Shown here: one piece after another, positions 34,510-43,438 of the stretch
How positions within the stretch are numbered: the first letter of the stretch is position 1
How the letters are laid out: each line of letters begins with the position of its first letter
Assembly (NCBI RefSeq): GCF_014203115.1
Contig: NZ_JACHIJ010000003.1
Coordinates: 620,001 to 684,000, forward strand
Source: Afipia massiliensis
GTDB taxonomy: Bacteria; Pseudomonadota; Alphaproteobacteria; Rhizobiales; Xanthobacteraceae
Direction: 5' to 3'
Length of the DNA: 64,000 nt
The notes under the pieces: model-generated
The model's input: only the letters and a program-made list of their open reading frames with translations
Told to the model about the DNA's origin: nothing
Database searches by the model: none
Translations under genes and position numbers: made by a program

Positions 34510-35304
34510 ATGAAGCGGGTGCTCGTCGCGCTTGCCGTCATTCTCGCCGTCTACGGCGCGATCGCCTATCTGCTGCTGCCGTCATTCTGGCGGCATTATG
34601 AGCACCAGAAAAGACTCGATGGCCTGCCGATGGTGACGGCCACTGCGCAGGGGATTCCTGCCGATCCGATCAATGTCGGGTTGGTCGGATCGTCGAACGA
34701 CGTTCTTTGCGCTATGCGCGAGGCGGGATGGGTTCCCGCCGATCCGATCACATGGCGTTCCTCTCTGGAAATATCGGGCAGCGTGCTGCTCGACCGGCCC
34801 TATCCCAACGCGCCGGTCAGTCCGCTGTTCTACGATGGCCGCCGCGAAGATCTTGCCTTCGAGAAGCCGGTCGGCAAGAGCGCCGACCAGCGGCATCACA
34901 TCCGGTTGTGGATGGTGCTGAAGGATGGCGAAGAAAAGCGCCCGGTCTGGCTCGGCGCGGTGACGTTCGACCACAGCGTGGGATTCAGCCGCTATACCGG
35001 CGCGGTCACGCATCACATCGCACCGGATGTCGATGCCGAGCGGCAGTTGGTCGAAACCGATCTGCAGGCCGCCGGGATGATTGAGGCACGCTACACCGTG
35101 GCCGGGGTCGGCCCGACGCTGCGCGGACGTAATGGCGAGGGCGATCTCTACTACACCGATGGCGAAGTCTGGATGATGCGGCTCGTCGAAGGCTGCATCA
35201 AGCGCACCAAGCCGCCAGTTATCCTCGAGGGGCCGGCCGCGAACCAGCTCAAGGATACAATCTGGAGGAATATCGCCGAGCTTTATCGGCGCTCCCAGCA
35301 ATGA
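34510..35304 (+). CDS. LssY C-terminal-domain protein, membrane-anchored
   Basis: The protein has one N-terminal membrane segment ('VLVALAVILAVYGAIAYLLL') and then the LssY_C domain. Typical blocks are 'DPINVGLVGSSNDVLCAM', 'WVPADPITWRSSL', 'PVSPLFYDGRREDLAFEKP' and 'GFSRYTGAVTHHIAPDVDAE'. In some proteins this domain follows a DedA or PAP2 part; here it stands alone. Its biochemical function is unknown. I prefer the ATG at 34510 over the GTG at 34501, without strong evidence; the resulting length is 264 residues. Confidence 0.75.
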   Translation: MKRVLVALAVILAVYGAIAYLLLPSFWRHYEHQKRLDGLPMVTATAQGIPADPINVGLVGSSNDVLCAMREAGWVPADPITWRSSLEISGSVLLDRPYPNAPVSPLFYDGRREDLAFEKPVGKSADQRHHIRLWMVLKDGEEKRPVWLGAVTFDHSVGFSRYTGAVTHHIAPDVDAERQLVETDLQAAGMIEARYTVAGVGPTLRGRNGEGDLYYTDGEVWMMRLVEGCIKRTKPPVILEGPAANQLKDTIWRNIAELYRRSQQ

Positions 35305-35380
35305 TGCTGCGCCTGTACCGCGATTGACAGCGTCGCGCTGACTTGCGTGATATGCGGCGTGAACCCGCTTCGGAGCCGTC

Positions 35381-35767
35381 ATGATCGCCAGTCTGAGTGT
35401 TATCCTGATCTGTCAATTGATCGGCGAGGTGATCGTCCGGGGTTTGCGTCTGCCGCTGCCGGGGCCGGTGATCGGCCTTGCGCTGCTGTTCGCACTCATG
35501 ATCCTGCGCGATCGTTTCACCGCATTGGCGCGTGGACCGCTGCGCGAAAATGCCGTGGAAGGAACGGCAAAGGGCATGCTGGCGCATCTGTCGCTGCTGT
35601 TTGTGCCGGCGGGTGTCGGCGTGGTCCAGAATCTTGATCTGCTTGCGCAACGCGGCGTCGCCATCGCCCTTGTCCTTGCGGCGTCGGTGGTGGTGACGCT
35701 GCTCGTCACCGCCGGGACGTTCCTGATCATCAGCCGCCTCATGGTGCGGAGGCGTCAGTCGCCATGA
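35381..35767 (+). CDS. lrgA: CidA/LrgA family membrane protein
   Basis: This 128-residue protein has four membrane spans and the family pattern 'LRLPLPGPVIGLALLFALMI' followed by 'LSLLFVPAGVGVVQNLDLL'. CidA/LrgA proteins act with LrgB as holin-like or pyruvate/small-acid transport components. Its stop overlaps the start of lrgB in an ATGA, the standard arrangement. Confidence 0.88.
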   Translation: MIASLSVILICQLIGEVIVRGLRLPLPGPVIGLALLFALMILRDRFTALARGPLRENAVEGTAKGMLAHLSLLFVPAGVGVVQNLDLLAQRGVAIALVLAASVVVTLLVTAGTFLIISRLMVRRRQSP

Positions 35768-36486
35768 CGGACAATCCATTCTCGCTGTGGGTCTATCTGT
35801 CACAGACGCCGCTGCTCTGGCTGACGGTCACGCTTGCCGTCTATGCGTTGGCCGACGCTGTATCCCTTGCGACGCATCGCAATCCCCTGATGAATCCGGT
35901 GCTGCATTCGATCTGGGTCATCGGTGTTTTCCTGTATCTCACCGGCACCAGTTACACGACCTATTTTGGCGGCGCGCAGTTCGTCCATTTTCTGCTTGGC
36001 CCCGCGACGGTCGCATTGGCGGTCCCGCTCTACGAGAATCGCAAACTCGTCGCGGCGGCGATCCTGCCGATGCTGGCGGCGCTGCTGGTTGGTTCGGCGA
36101 CCGCAATTGTATCGGTCATGGTGTTCGCCGAAGCCGCCGGGCTGCCGCGGGACATCGTGCTGGCATTGGCGCCGAAGTCCGTCACGGCCGGTGTCGCCAT
36201 GGGCATCAGCGAAATGCTGGGCGCCAACCCGGCCATCACCGTTATTGCGACGGTCCTCACCGGCGTGATGGGCGCCATCGTGGTCACTCCGACAATGAAC
36301 CGGCTGGGTATCACCGATTTCCGGGCGCGCGGTTTTGCAGCCGGCCTAGCGTCGCACGGCATCGGCACCGCGCGGGCGTTTCAGGTCGATGAAGTGGCCG
36401 GCGTGTTCGCAGGCATCGCGATGGGATTGAATGCGCTGGTGACGTCGCTGTTGGTGCCGCTCGCGGCGACGCTGTTGCTGCGGTGA
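35764..36486 (+). CDS. lrgB: LrgB family membrane protein
   Basis: The 240-residue product has about seven membrane spans and the LrgB motifs 'FLLGPATVALAVPLYENRKL', 'LALAPKSVTAGVAMGISEML' and 'GLASHGIGTARAFQ'. It forms a two-gene operon with lrgA, sharing an ATGA overlap. The function in Gram-negative bacteria is not settled; pyruvate uptake and control of lysis have both been proposed for relatives. Confidence 0.9.
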   Translation: MTDNPFSLWVYLSQTPLLWLTVTLAVYALADAVSLATHRNPLMNPVLHSIWVIGVFLYLTGTSYTTYFGGAQFVHFLLGPATVALAVPLYENRKLVAAAILPMLAALLVGSATAIVSVMVFAEAAGLPRDIVLALAPKSVTAGVAMGISEMLGANPAITVIATVLTGVMGAIVVTPTMNRLGITDFRARGFAAGLASHGIGTARAFQVDEVAGVFAGIAMGLNALVTSLLVPLAATLLLR

Positions 36487-36623
36487 GCGATCACCGTTTT
36501 AAACAGCCGCTTTGTTGCGCAGCGCAACTCATCGGCGTGATGATTTCGAGATATTCGCAATGTAGCATCCCGAGGTGACAACAATCCGGCGGTTCAATCA
36601 GCCGGTCACATGGGAGTGCAACA

Positions 36624-37559
36624 ATGGTGAGACATCTGACGCTGGGTATATCAATCGCGCTGTTGGCGGCGGCAACAACTGCGCAAGCGCAAGACTGGAC
36701 GAAATCCAAATGGGGTCCTGCAGATGAGATCGGCGCCGCCAATTACTTGACGCCGGAGTTGACGCTAAAGGCGGCGCAACTGGTGAAGACCGGCAAGACT
36801 TATGCGCTCGGCATTCCGGTGGATTCCAAAACGCCGGCCTATCCGCCGCGTGGCTTCAAGGTGACCATTGTTCAGCCCGGGCAGGCTGGCATTCCGGGTC
36901 TCGGACCAAGCAAGACGACGTATAACGACGACATTCTCGAAGGCTGGGTCGGCGTCGGAAGTCAGATTGATGGACTGGGACACATCGGCGTCGAGCACGT
37001 CTACTATAACGGTAACAAGCTTGCCGATTTTGCCGACCCCACAGGGCTGAAGAAACTCGGAATCGAGAAGGTTCCGCCGATCGTGGCGCGCGGCGTACTG
37101 CTTGATATGGCCGCGCACTATGGCGTCGATGTTGTGAAGGAGGGCACGGCATTCAACGTCAAGGAGATCGAGGAGGTTGCCAAGAAACAGGGCGTGGAAA
37201 TCAGGCAGGGCGATGTCGTGCTGTTCCATACCGGTTGGATCAGTCTGATCGGCAATGATGACAAACGCTACAATTCCGCCGAGCCGGGCCTAGGCGTAGA
37301 GGGCGCAAAATATCTGACGGGCAAAGGCGTCGTCGCCATCGGCGCGGACACCTGGGGGCTTGAGGTGATCCCGTTCGAATCGAAGAATATCTTCGAGGTG
37401 CACCAGATTCTGCTGCCGATGAACGGCACATACATTCTGGAAAACATGAACACGGCGGAACTGGCCAAGGACAAGGCTTATGAGTTCATGTTCGTGCTCG
37501 GACAGCCGCGTTTCAAGGGCGCCGTGCAAAGCATGATCAATCCGGTGGCGATCAGGTAA
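36624..37559 (+). CDS. Secreted cyclase-family protein (kynurenine formamidase-like fold)
   Basis: The 311-residue protein has a signal peptide ending 'TTAQAQ'. The cyclase family metal-binding motif appears as 'GSQIDGLGHIGVEHVYYNG', a relaxed form of HxGTHxDxPxH in which the Asp and His remain but the first His-x-Gly-Thr-His is altered. Further blocks are 'RQGDVVLFHTGWISL' and 'GVVAIGADTWGLEV'. Such proteins hydrolyse amides or cyclise; the substrate is unknown. A terminator follows the gene. Confidence 0.8.
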   Translation: MVRHLTLGISIALLAAATTAQAQDWTKSKWGPADEIGAANYLTPELTLKAAQLVKTGKTYALGIPVDSKTPAYPPRGFKVTIVQPGQAGIPGLGPSKTTYNDDILEGWVGVGSQIDGLGHIGVEHVYYNGNKLADFADPTGLKKLGIEKVPPIVARGVLLDMAAHYGVDVVKEGTAFNVKEIEEVAKKQGVEIRQGDVVLFHTGWISLIGNDDKRYNSAEPGLGVEGAKYLTGKGVVAIGADTWGLEVIPFESKNIFEVHQILLPMNGTYILENMNTAELAKDKAYEFMFVLGQPRFKGAVQSMINPVAIR

Positions 37560-37578
37560 CGGTCCTTGCGTTGAGTTG

Positions 37579-37611
37579 TGCCCTCGGGAAAAATCCGAGG
37601 GCACGTTTTAT
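37579..37611 (+). terminator. Rho-independent terminator
   Basis: TGCCCTCGG and CCGAGGGCA form a perfect nine-base stem with a seven-base loop, followed by CGTTTTAT. It lies 20 bases after the cyclase-family gene. The SDR gene arrives from the other side, so it may serve both. Confidence 0.85.
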
Positions 37612-37644
37612 GGTGCGATCGATCTCGCGCGCTCTGGCCGGGAG

Positions 37645-38454
37645 CTAGGCTGCAGTCTTGCTCTTGTAGCGGCTTGCGGCATGGGTCCGCGACAGCTTCG
37701 GACCAAGCGCTTTCCTCGCCGCGTCGTAGTTCTCCCATTCCTGCACGTCGGGCAGTGACGGGATAGTGATAAGTTCGCCGAGATCGAGACCCGCGAACGC
37801 GGCGTCGACCAGTTCATCCGCCTGCATCACGATGGCTTCAGGAAGATGCGCGACAGGCACACCCGCGACATCCCAGAAATTGGTCGCGATCGCGCCCGGC
37901 AGCACAGCTTGCACCCGCACGCCGCTGCCTTTGAATTCCTTGTGCAGCGCCTGGGTGAAATTGACGACATAGGCCTTGGTGCCGCTGTAAGTGCCGTTCA
38001 GTACGTCGGGATCGAGAGCGACAATCGAAGCGATATTGACGATGGTGCCGTTCTTGCGCGCGACGAACGCGGGAGCGGCGGCGAGCGCCAGCCGGGTCAG
38101 TGCCACGACGTTGAGCTGGATCATCGCGTCCATCTGCTCGACATCCGACGTGAGCAACGGTCCGGCTGCGCCAACGCCGGCATTGTTGACGAGAACGGTG
38201 ATGTTTGCGTCCGACTTCAGCCGGTCCTCGACGCGGCGCAAATCTGCCTTCGCATTCAGGTCGGCGGCCAGCGCCTCGACCTTGCGGCCGGTGTCCCTGG
38301 TGAGTTTGGCTGCGAGCGTGTCGAGCTTTGCCTTATCGCGGGCGACCAGAATGAGGTCGTAACCGCGGCGGGCCAGCCGGTCCGCGTAAAGGGCTCCGAT
38401 TCCTGAGGACGAGCCGGTCACCAGGGCCGTACCTTTGGTCTGTTGCTGAGACAT
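37645..38454 (-). CDS. Short-chain dehydrogenase/reductase
   Basis: This 269-residue oxidoreductase has the cofactor motif 'TGSSSGIGALYADRLARRGY', 'NNAGVG', and the catalytic 'YSGTKAYVVNFTQAL' with Tyr and Lys in the YxxxK arrangement. It belongs to the classical SDRs that use NADP, judging by 'ARD' after the second strand. It is transcribed away from the GlxA-type regulator gene, from a shared 144-base gap, and is a likely target of that regulator. The substrate is unknown. Confidence 0.85.
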   Translation of the reverse strand: MSQQQTKGTALVTGSSSGIGALYADRLARRGYDLILVARDKAKLDTLAAKLTRDTGRKVEALAADLNAKADLRRVEDRLKSDANITVLVNNAGVGAAGPLLTSDVEQMDAMIQLNVVALTRLALAAAPAFVARKNGTIVNIASIVALDPDVLNGTYSGTKAYVVNFTQALHKEFKGSGVRVQAVLPGAIATNFWDVAGVPVAHLPEAIVMQADELVDAAFAGLDLGELITIPSLPDVQEWENYDAARKALGPKLSRTHAASRYKSKTAA

Positions 38455-38529
38455 TGCGTTCCTCCTGTGTTGATCCGTTGCGACCGGCGATGGCCGGTGT
38501 TGACGGGATCAATCTAGGGCGCTACCTCT

Positions 38530-38546
38530 ATGTCTCAAATGTCACA
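38530..38546. promoter_or_regulatory. Direct repeat in the SDR-GlxA divergent promoter region
   Basis: ATGTCTCA (38530-38537) and ATGTCACA (38539-38546) are nearly identical direct repeats nine bases apart. AraC-type regulators often bind direct repeats, and the next gene encodes one. The match is short, so this is only a candidate site. Confidence 0.35.
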
Positions 38547-38598
38547 TATACCTCGTTTAAGGACATTCGCAAGGACGATCAAAACTGAGGACAACGTC

Positions 38599-39543
38599 AT
38601 GAAGCGCATCGGTCTTGTCGTTTATCCGGGCTTTCAAATCCTTGATTTGGTTGCAGTTTCTGTGTTCGAGGTCGCGAACATGGCCGCAGCTGCGCCCGCC
38701 TACGAAGTTCAACTTTTGTCCGAGCACGGCGGTCCGGTGGTGAGTTCGTCCGGCGTTCCGGTCGAAACCAGGCCTTTCAGCAAGGCGAAGTTCGATACCG
38801 TGATGGTCACCGGCTGGCTGACTCCAGTTCCATCGTCGCCGGGTCTTCTTGCTTTCATGAATTCGGCGAGCAAGGCATCGCGGCGGATCGCCAGCATTTG
38901 CACCGGCGCTTGCGTACTTGCCGAAGCCGGTATCCTCGATGGCCGTCGTGCGACCACGCATTGGGCATTCGCGCGATCAATGCAGGCCCGGTTTCCAAAG
39001 GTCAAAGTTCAGGAAGACAAGATCTACATTGTCGATGGATCAGTCTGGACCTCCGCGGGCATGACATCGTGTATCGATCTCTGTCTTGCGATGGTCGAGA
39101 GTGATCTCGGCGTTGAGGTTGCGCGCGGCGTGGCCCGCAAGATGGTGGTCTATCACCGGCGGACCGGAGGGCAGTCGCAGTTCTCGGTGCTACTCGAACT
39201 TCAGCCGAAGTCCGACCGCATTCAGGATGCCCTTGCTTTCGCAAAGAAGAATCTGAAAAGCGATTTGTCGGTGGAGATTCTGGCGGAGGCGGCGCGGCTC
39301 AGTCCCCGGCAGTTCAGCCGCGCGTTCCGCTCCGAAACTGGGCAGTCGCCGGCGAAGGCCGTCGAGAACCTGCGCGTCGAAGCGGCGAGACTTCTGATGG
39401 AAGAAGCCCAGCATCCTGTCGACGTGATCGCGCGCGAAACTGGGTTCTCCGATCCTGAACGGATGCGGCGTGCGTTTCTGCGGGCGTTCGGACAACCACC
39501 TCAGGCGATCAAGCGGGCCGCACGCACAGCGGCTGCTGCGTAG
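38599..39543 (+). CDS. GlxA-type transcriptional regulator (DJ-1/PfpI plus AraC domains)
   Basis: The 314-residue protein starts at the ATG at 38599, behind GAGG. Residues 1-165 form a DJ-1/PfpI-like domain ('GLVVYPGFQILDLVAVSVFE', 'IASICTGACVLAEAGILDGR' with the cysteine at the nucleophile elbow). Residues about 215-310 are an AraC HTH pair ('LSVEILAEAARLSPRQFSRA' and 'HPVDVIARETGFSDPERMRR'). Regulators of this build often control adjacent oxidoreductases; here an SDR is divergent and an Old Yellow Enzyme follows. The frame is open further upstream to 38530, but that part crosses the probable promoter. Confidence 0.88.
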   Translation: MKRIGLVVYPGFQILDLVAVSVFEVANMAAAAPAYEVQLLSEHGGPVVSSSGVPVETRPFSKAKFDTVMVTGWLTPVPSSPGLLAFMNSASKASRRIASICTGACVLAEAGILDGRRATTHWAFARSMQARFPKVKVQEDKIYIVDGSVWTSAGMTSCIDLCLAMVESDLGVEVARGVARKMVVYHRRTGGQSQFSVLLELQPKSDRIQDALAFAKKNLKSDLSVEILAEAARLSPRQFSRAFRSETGQSPAKAVENLRVEAARLLMEEAQHPVDVIARETGFSDPERMRRAFLRAFGQPPQAIKRAARTAAAA

Positions 39544-39649
39544 GCGGAGCGTGGACCTGCCATGCGCGCGATTGGCTCGCAAATGCGGAAGAAAACAGAT
39601 GAGCTGTGGTAGGCAGCGTGACCCTTGATGCCGAATCCGGAGGCCTTAC

Positions 39650-40768
39650 GTGACTTCTCCCTCGCTCTTCTCTCCGCTGAAAGTCGGGCCGTATCAGCTC
39701 AGCCACCGCGTCGTCATGGCGCCGTTGACGCGAATGCGTGCCGCGCATGAGGACAACGCGCCGCATTCGTTGAATCTCGAGTACTATGCGCAGCGCGCCA
39801 CCAAGGGCGGATTGATCATCGCCGAAGCGTCGCCGGTCACCCAGACAGGACGAGGCAATCCGAGAACCCCCGGCATCTATTCGCGCGAGCAGATCGCGGG
39901 ATGGCGCGAGATCACCCATGCGGTTCATGCCAAGGGCGGCATCATCTTCCTGCAGCTCTGGCACGTCGGGCGCGTCTCGCACTCGTCGTTCCAGCCCGGC
40001 GGGGCCTTGCCGGTCGCGCCGTCCGCCGTTCCGATCTCCGGCAATTTCAGCGCCATGACGGCCGATGGAAAGCAGGTGCCTTATGAGACGCCACGGGCGC
40101 TCGAAACCAGCGAGATCGCGGGAATCGTTGACGCCTTCCGGGATGGCGCCCGCAACGCGCGGGAAGCCGGATTCGACGGCGTCGAGATTCATGGCGCGAA
40201 CGGCTACCTGCTCGAGCAGTTTCTGCAGTCGCGGATCAACCAGCGAACGGATGCGTATGGTGGTTCCATCGAGAATCGCGCGCGCCTGCTCCTGGAGGTA
40301 ACCGACGCGGTCGTAGGCGTTTGGGGCGCTGACCGGGTTGCCGTGCGCCTCTCGCCCTACGGCGTCGCCAACGACACCGGCGAGGCCGATCCGATGCCGC
40401 TCTACAGCCATGTGGTGCGGATGCTGAGCCAGCGCGGTCTGGCCTATCTGCATTTCATCGAACCGCGCAGCAGCGGCGCGGGCCGCGCCGACGTCAATCA
40501 TCAGAACGTGCCGTCGGCGATGGAGTTGTTCAGGCCGCTCTGGCCCGGCGTGTTGATCACGGCGGGCGGCTTTACGGGAGAGGCCGCAGAAGATGCGGTC
40601 GCGTCAGGCAAGGCGGATGCGATTGCGTTCGGGCGCCACTTTATTTCGAATCCGGATCTGCCGCTTCGTCTTCAGCGGAAGTCGCCGCTCACGCCCTACA
40701 ATCGGGCCACGTTCTATGGCGGGGCGGAGGTGGGATACACCGACTATCCGTTCGAGCAGAGCGCCTGA
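39650..40768 (+). CDS. Alkene reductase, Old Yellow Enzyme family
   Basis: This FMN enzyme of 372 residues reduces activated C=C bonds with NAD(P)H. The barrel motifs are complete: 'NRVVMAPLTRMRA'-type start, 'FLQLWHVGRVSH', the substrate-binding 'VEIHGANGYLLEQFLQSRIN' and 'ADAIAFGRHFISNPDLP' at the FMN phosphate. It is closest to NemA-like N-ethylmaleimide reductases. The start is a GTG at 39650. It lies behind the GlxA-type regulator gene, which may control it. Confidence 0.9.
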   Translation: MTSPSLFSPLKVGPYQLSHRVVMAPLTRMRAAHEDNAPHSLNLEYYAQRATKGGLIIAEASPVTQTGRGNPRTPGIYSREQIAGWREITHAVHAKGGIIFLQLWHVGRVSHSSFQPGGALPVAPSAVPISGNFSAMTADGKQVPYETPRALETSEIAGIVDAFRDGARNAREAGFDGVEIHGANGYLLEQFLQSRINQRTDAYGGSIENRARLLLEVTDAVVGVWGADRVAVRLSPYGVANDTGEADPMPLYSHVVRMLSQRGLAYLHFIEPRSSGAGRADVNHQNVPSAMELFRPLWPGVLITAGGFTGEAAEDAVASGKADAIAFGRHFISNPDLPLRLQRKSPLTPYNRATFYGGAEVGYTDYPFEQSA

Positions 40769-40779
40769 CGGCGAAGCGT

Positions 40780-41337
40780 TTACGGATCGAGTTCCGTGTC
40801 CCAGTAGAGATAGTCGAGCCAGCTCTGGTGCAGGTAGTTCGGCGGGAACAGCCGGCCGTTGCGGTGGAGCTGGTGGACCGTCGGCGCAAACGGCATCTGG
40901 CGCGGATGCATTTTCGCCTGCGCCATCGTCATGTTGCCTTTGCGCAGGTTGCACGGCGAACATGCGGCGACGACGTTCTCCCACGTGGTCTGGCCGCCGC
41001 GCGAGCGCGGGATGATGTGATCGAAGGTCAGATCGTCCTGCGAGGTGCAGTACTGGCAGGAGAAGCGGTCGCGCAGGAAGACGTTGAACCGGGTGAAGGC
41101 GGGATGCGTGGTCGGCTTCACAAACGACTTGAGCGAGACCACGCTCGGCAGCTGCATTTCGAAGGATGGGCTGTGAACCGCGTGGTCGTAGTTCGCAACG
41201 ATATTGACGCGGTCAAGGAACACGGCCTTGACAGCATCCTGCCAGGACCAGAGCGACAGCGGATAATAGCTCAGCGGCCGGAAGTCCGCATTCAGCACGA
41301 GTACCGGCCAACCGCCTTGTGACACATGTGCGTTCAA
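40780..41337 (-). CDS. HNH endonuclease
   Basis: The 185-residue protein has a zinc-supported HNH motif. The zinc pairs are C94/C97 ('CQYC') and C126/C129 ('CSPC'), and the active-site residues are D106-H107 ('FDHIIPRSRGG') and N121 and N130. The first 60 residues ('WPVLVLNADFRPLSYYPLSL') are conserved in a chromosomal family found in most alphaproteobacteria. It is not part of a restriction system or phage here. The predicted start is a TTG at 41337. The DNA target is unknown. Confidence 0.85.
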   Translation of the reverse strand: MNAHVSQGGWPVLVLNADFRPLSYYPLSLWSWQDAVKAVFLDRVNIVANYDHAVHSPSFEMQLPSVVSLKSFVKPTTHPAFTRFNVFLRDRFSCQYCTSQDDLTFDHIIPRSRGGQTTWENVVAACSPCNLRKGNMTMAQAKMHPRQMPFAPTVHQLHRNGRLFPPNYLHQSWLDYLYWDTELDP

Positions 41338-41454
41338 GTAACGCTCCTGGCCCCAACCCCAATTGGCTGCGAAGCAGCTTGGGATGACATACTACAGGCA
41401 GCGTGACGGGATTGTGAAGAGCGTTTCCGCTCACCTGCCGGTGAGCGCTTCGCC

Positions 41455-42546
41455 TCAATCGGCCATCGACAGCATGTGCGCTTGTGCCGGTTTTACGCGG
41501 CCTTTCAGTGTGTCGAGATAGATCCGCTGGACCGCATCGGAACCCCGGCTTTCGACGACATCGAGCTTCGGTCCCATCGCCGTGGTGAAACCCGACCAGA
41601 CCGCGCCGAATCGCTGGTCGATTCCGCCCGGGCCCCATTCCTTGGCGCGTTTGCGGATCTGGTCCGGCGCGAAGAACCATGTCGGCTTGGCGCCGGGCAG
41701 CGAATCGTCGTCCGGTGCCGCGTCCTGGTGGGTGAGGCCGACGCGCCCGCTGTAGACCATCCGGTCGCCGAAGTGCCTGTGCAGCCGGGTGCGCAATTCC
41801 GGATTGCCGGCCATGTCGACGAAGGCGACGGGCTGGTTCGGCATCGATTCGATTTTGTCGTAGGTCACGACCTCGTCGTAGCAGCCAAGCGATGTGACGA
41901 AATCCACGTTGCCTGCTGCGGTGAGGCCGATCACGCGCACGGGCTTGCGGTGAGTATGCAGCAGCCACGCCAGCCCGAACGCCGTCTTGCTCGATGCGCT
42001 GGAGAGGATGACGCTCGCCGCGCCGAAGAAATCCTTGTCGGCGAGGAAGTCGTCCACCAGAAACGACAGCATGAACAGCGGGCGCAGCAGCGCCTGATAG
42101 TCGCCATTGCGGCCTTCGAATGCCGGGTTGCCGGTGACGCGGGAATACGCATTGTAGACCGGCGAAACGCTTTGCCGGTGCGCGGCGGCGTCGCGGAAGC
42201 CGGTCTTCTTAACGTCGGCCGGTTCGATCACCAGATGCGTGGCCATCGGCAGATAGCCGAACAGCACTTCGCCGACGGCGATATCGGGATGGCGCGATTC
42301 GATGACACGCCCGAAACCCCATACCGGAATGTTGCCGAACCCTTCCGGCGCGGGAAACAGATGCCAGTACTTCAACTGGTCGCCCAGCATCGCATAGGTG
42401 ATGTTGTTCGCGGTGAACGCGAAACGATCGACCTTCACCAGCAGTCCGTTCTCGGGCAGTTGCGTCACGCTCGGCAGCGGCACCTCAACCAGTCTGCACT
42501 TCGTCAGATCGTTACGTCCTACAATGAACTGAGTGGCCGACGTCAT
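41455..42546 (-). CDS. DUF2855 family protein (MDR-like)
   Basis: The 363-residue protein is DUF2855, a relative of medium-chain dehydrogenases. It has an N-terminal GroES-like part ('LLVKVDRFAFTANNITYAML', 'IPVWGFGRVIESRHPDIAVG') and a coenzyme-like part with 'SASSKTAFGLAWLLHT'. No zinc ligands of classical alcohol dehydrogenases are apparent. The function is unknown. Its start overlaps the alkA stop by four bases, so the two are co-expressed. Confidence 0.8.
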   Translation of the reverse strand: MTSATQFIVGRNDLTKCRLVEVPLPSVTQLPENGLLVKVDRFAFTANNITYAMLGDQLKYWHLFPAPEGFGNIPVWGFGRVIESRHPDIAVGEVLFGYLPMATHLVIEPADVKKTGFRDAAAHRQSVSPVYNAYSRVTGNPAFEGRNGDYQALLRPLFMLSFLVDDFLADKDFFGAASVILSSASSKTAFGLAWLLHTHRKPVRVIGLTAAGNVDFVTSLGCYDEVVTYDKIESMPNQPVAFVDMAGNPELRTRLHRHFGDRMVYSGRVGLTHQDAAPDDDSLPGAKPTWFFAPDQIRKRAKEWGPGGIDQRFGAVWSGFTTAMGPKLDVVESRGSDAVQRIYLDTLKGRVKPAQAHMLSMAD

Positions 42547-43376
42547 CTCCGCGCTCCCGTTGTCTTCGCTGCTTTCTTACGTAGCGCATTCTTCGCCGGC
42601 TTCGCTGACGTTTTTGCGACGCGGGATTTGTTTAAAACTGGTTTGGTGTTTGAAACGGACTTTGCTTTTGGCGCAGTTTTTTTCTTCACAGGGGCAGTTG
42701 CAGGAGTCTTCGCTGTTCCTGCGATCACGCCTTCGCGTTTTTTAATCGCGTGATAATACGACCACCACAGATGCGCCGCCGCGCCGCGCAGCGGCCGCCA
42801 TGGCTCCGCCAGCGGCTGCATCTCTCTCACCGTGGGGCGAGCTTTCAATCCAAGCCCGATCCGCATCGCTTCCTGGATAGCGAGATCGCCGGCGGGCCAC
42901 GCATCGCCGTGACCGAGGCAAAACAGCAGGTAGATGTCGGCGGTCCAGGGGCCGATGCCGTGCAGCTTGGTCAGCGTCGCATGCGCCGCATCGGCGTCTT
43001 CTTCGGCGAGCACTTCAAGATTAAGCCGCTCTGCACTCAGTTCGCGTGCGATGAACTTGAGCGACTTGATCTTCGCCGCTGAGAGACCCAGGCGTCCGAG
43101 TCGGTCCGCACGCGCGCTTTTCAGCGCGTCGTGATGAAACGGATCGAACGTGGTGCTGACGCGCCCCCAGATCGCCGCAGCGGCCTTGGTCGACAACTGC
43201 TGACCGCAGACGATGGCCGCGAGACCCGCGAAGCCGGGTTCGCGCCGCCGCAGGGACGGCATCCCGGCGACGTCAGCGACGGGGCCTAGCCGGGGATCGA
43301 GACGGACCAGAGCGTGGACAGCGTCCTCGAGGTCCGCTTGCGTGTTGAGATGGACTGTCATTGAATTTGTGAGCAT
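42543..43376 (-). CDS. alkA: DNA-3-methyladenine glycosylase II (AlkA type) with basic tail
   Basis: This base-excision repair enzyme removes alkylated purines. The HhH-GPD motif is 'LHGIGPWTAD' (138-147) and the catalytic aspartate is D164 in 'PAGDLAIQEA'. After about residue 215 a 60-residue Lys/Ala/Pro-rich tail follows, which could bind DNA. I use the ATG at 43376; the ATG at 43361 is also possible, and neither has a clear ribosome site. The open frame to 43712 runs into the divergent gluQRS gene and is not real. The four-base overlap couples it to the DUF2855 gene. Confidence 0.87.
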   Translation of the reverse strand: MLTNSMTVHLNTQADLEDAVHALVRLDPRLGPVADVAGMPSLRRREPGFAGLAAIVCGQQLSTKAAAAIWGRVSTTFDPFHHDALKSARADRLGRLGLSAAKIKSLKFIARELSAERLNLEVLAEEDADAAHATLTKLHGIGPWTADIYLLFCLGHGDAWPAGDLAIQEAMRIGLGLKARPTVREMQPLAEPWRPLRGAAAHLWWSYYHAIKKREGVIAGTAKTPATAPVKKKTAPKAKSVSNTKPVLNKSRVAKTSAKPAKNALRKKAAKTTGARR

Positions 43377-43438
43377 GAAGGGAATCGGACGCGAGTGCAA
43401 TTGTTGTACTAGCAGCATGCGTCGAACAGGATCGAACC

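Noticed and set aside
40780-41337. HNH nuclease as part of a restriction or phage system
   Set aside because: No methyltransferase, terminase or other phage gene is nearby, and the protein belongs to a conserved chromosomal family.
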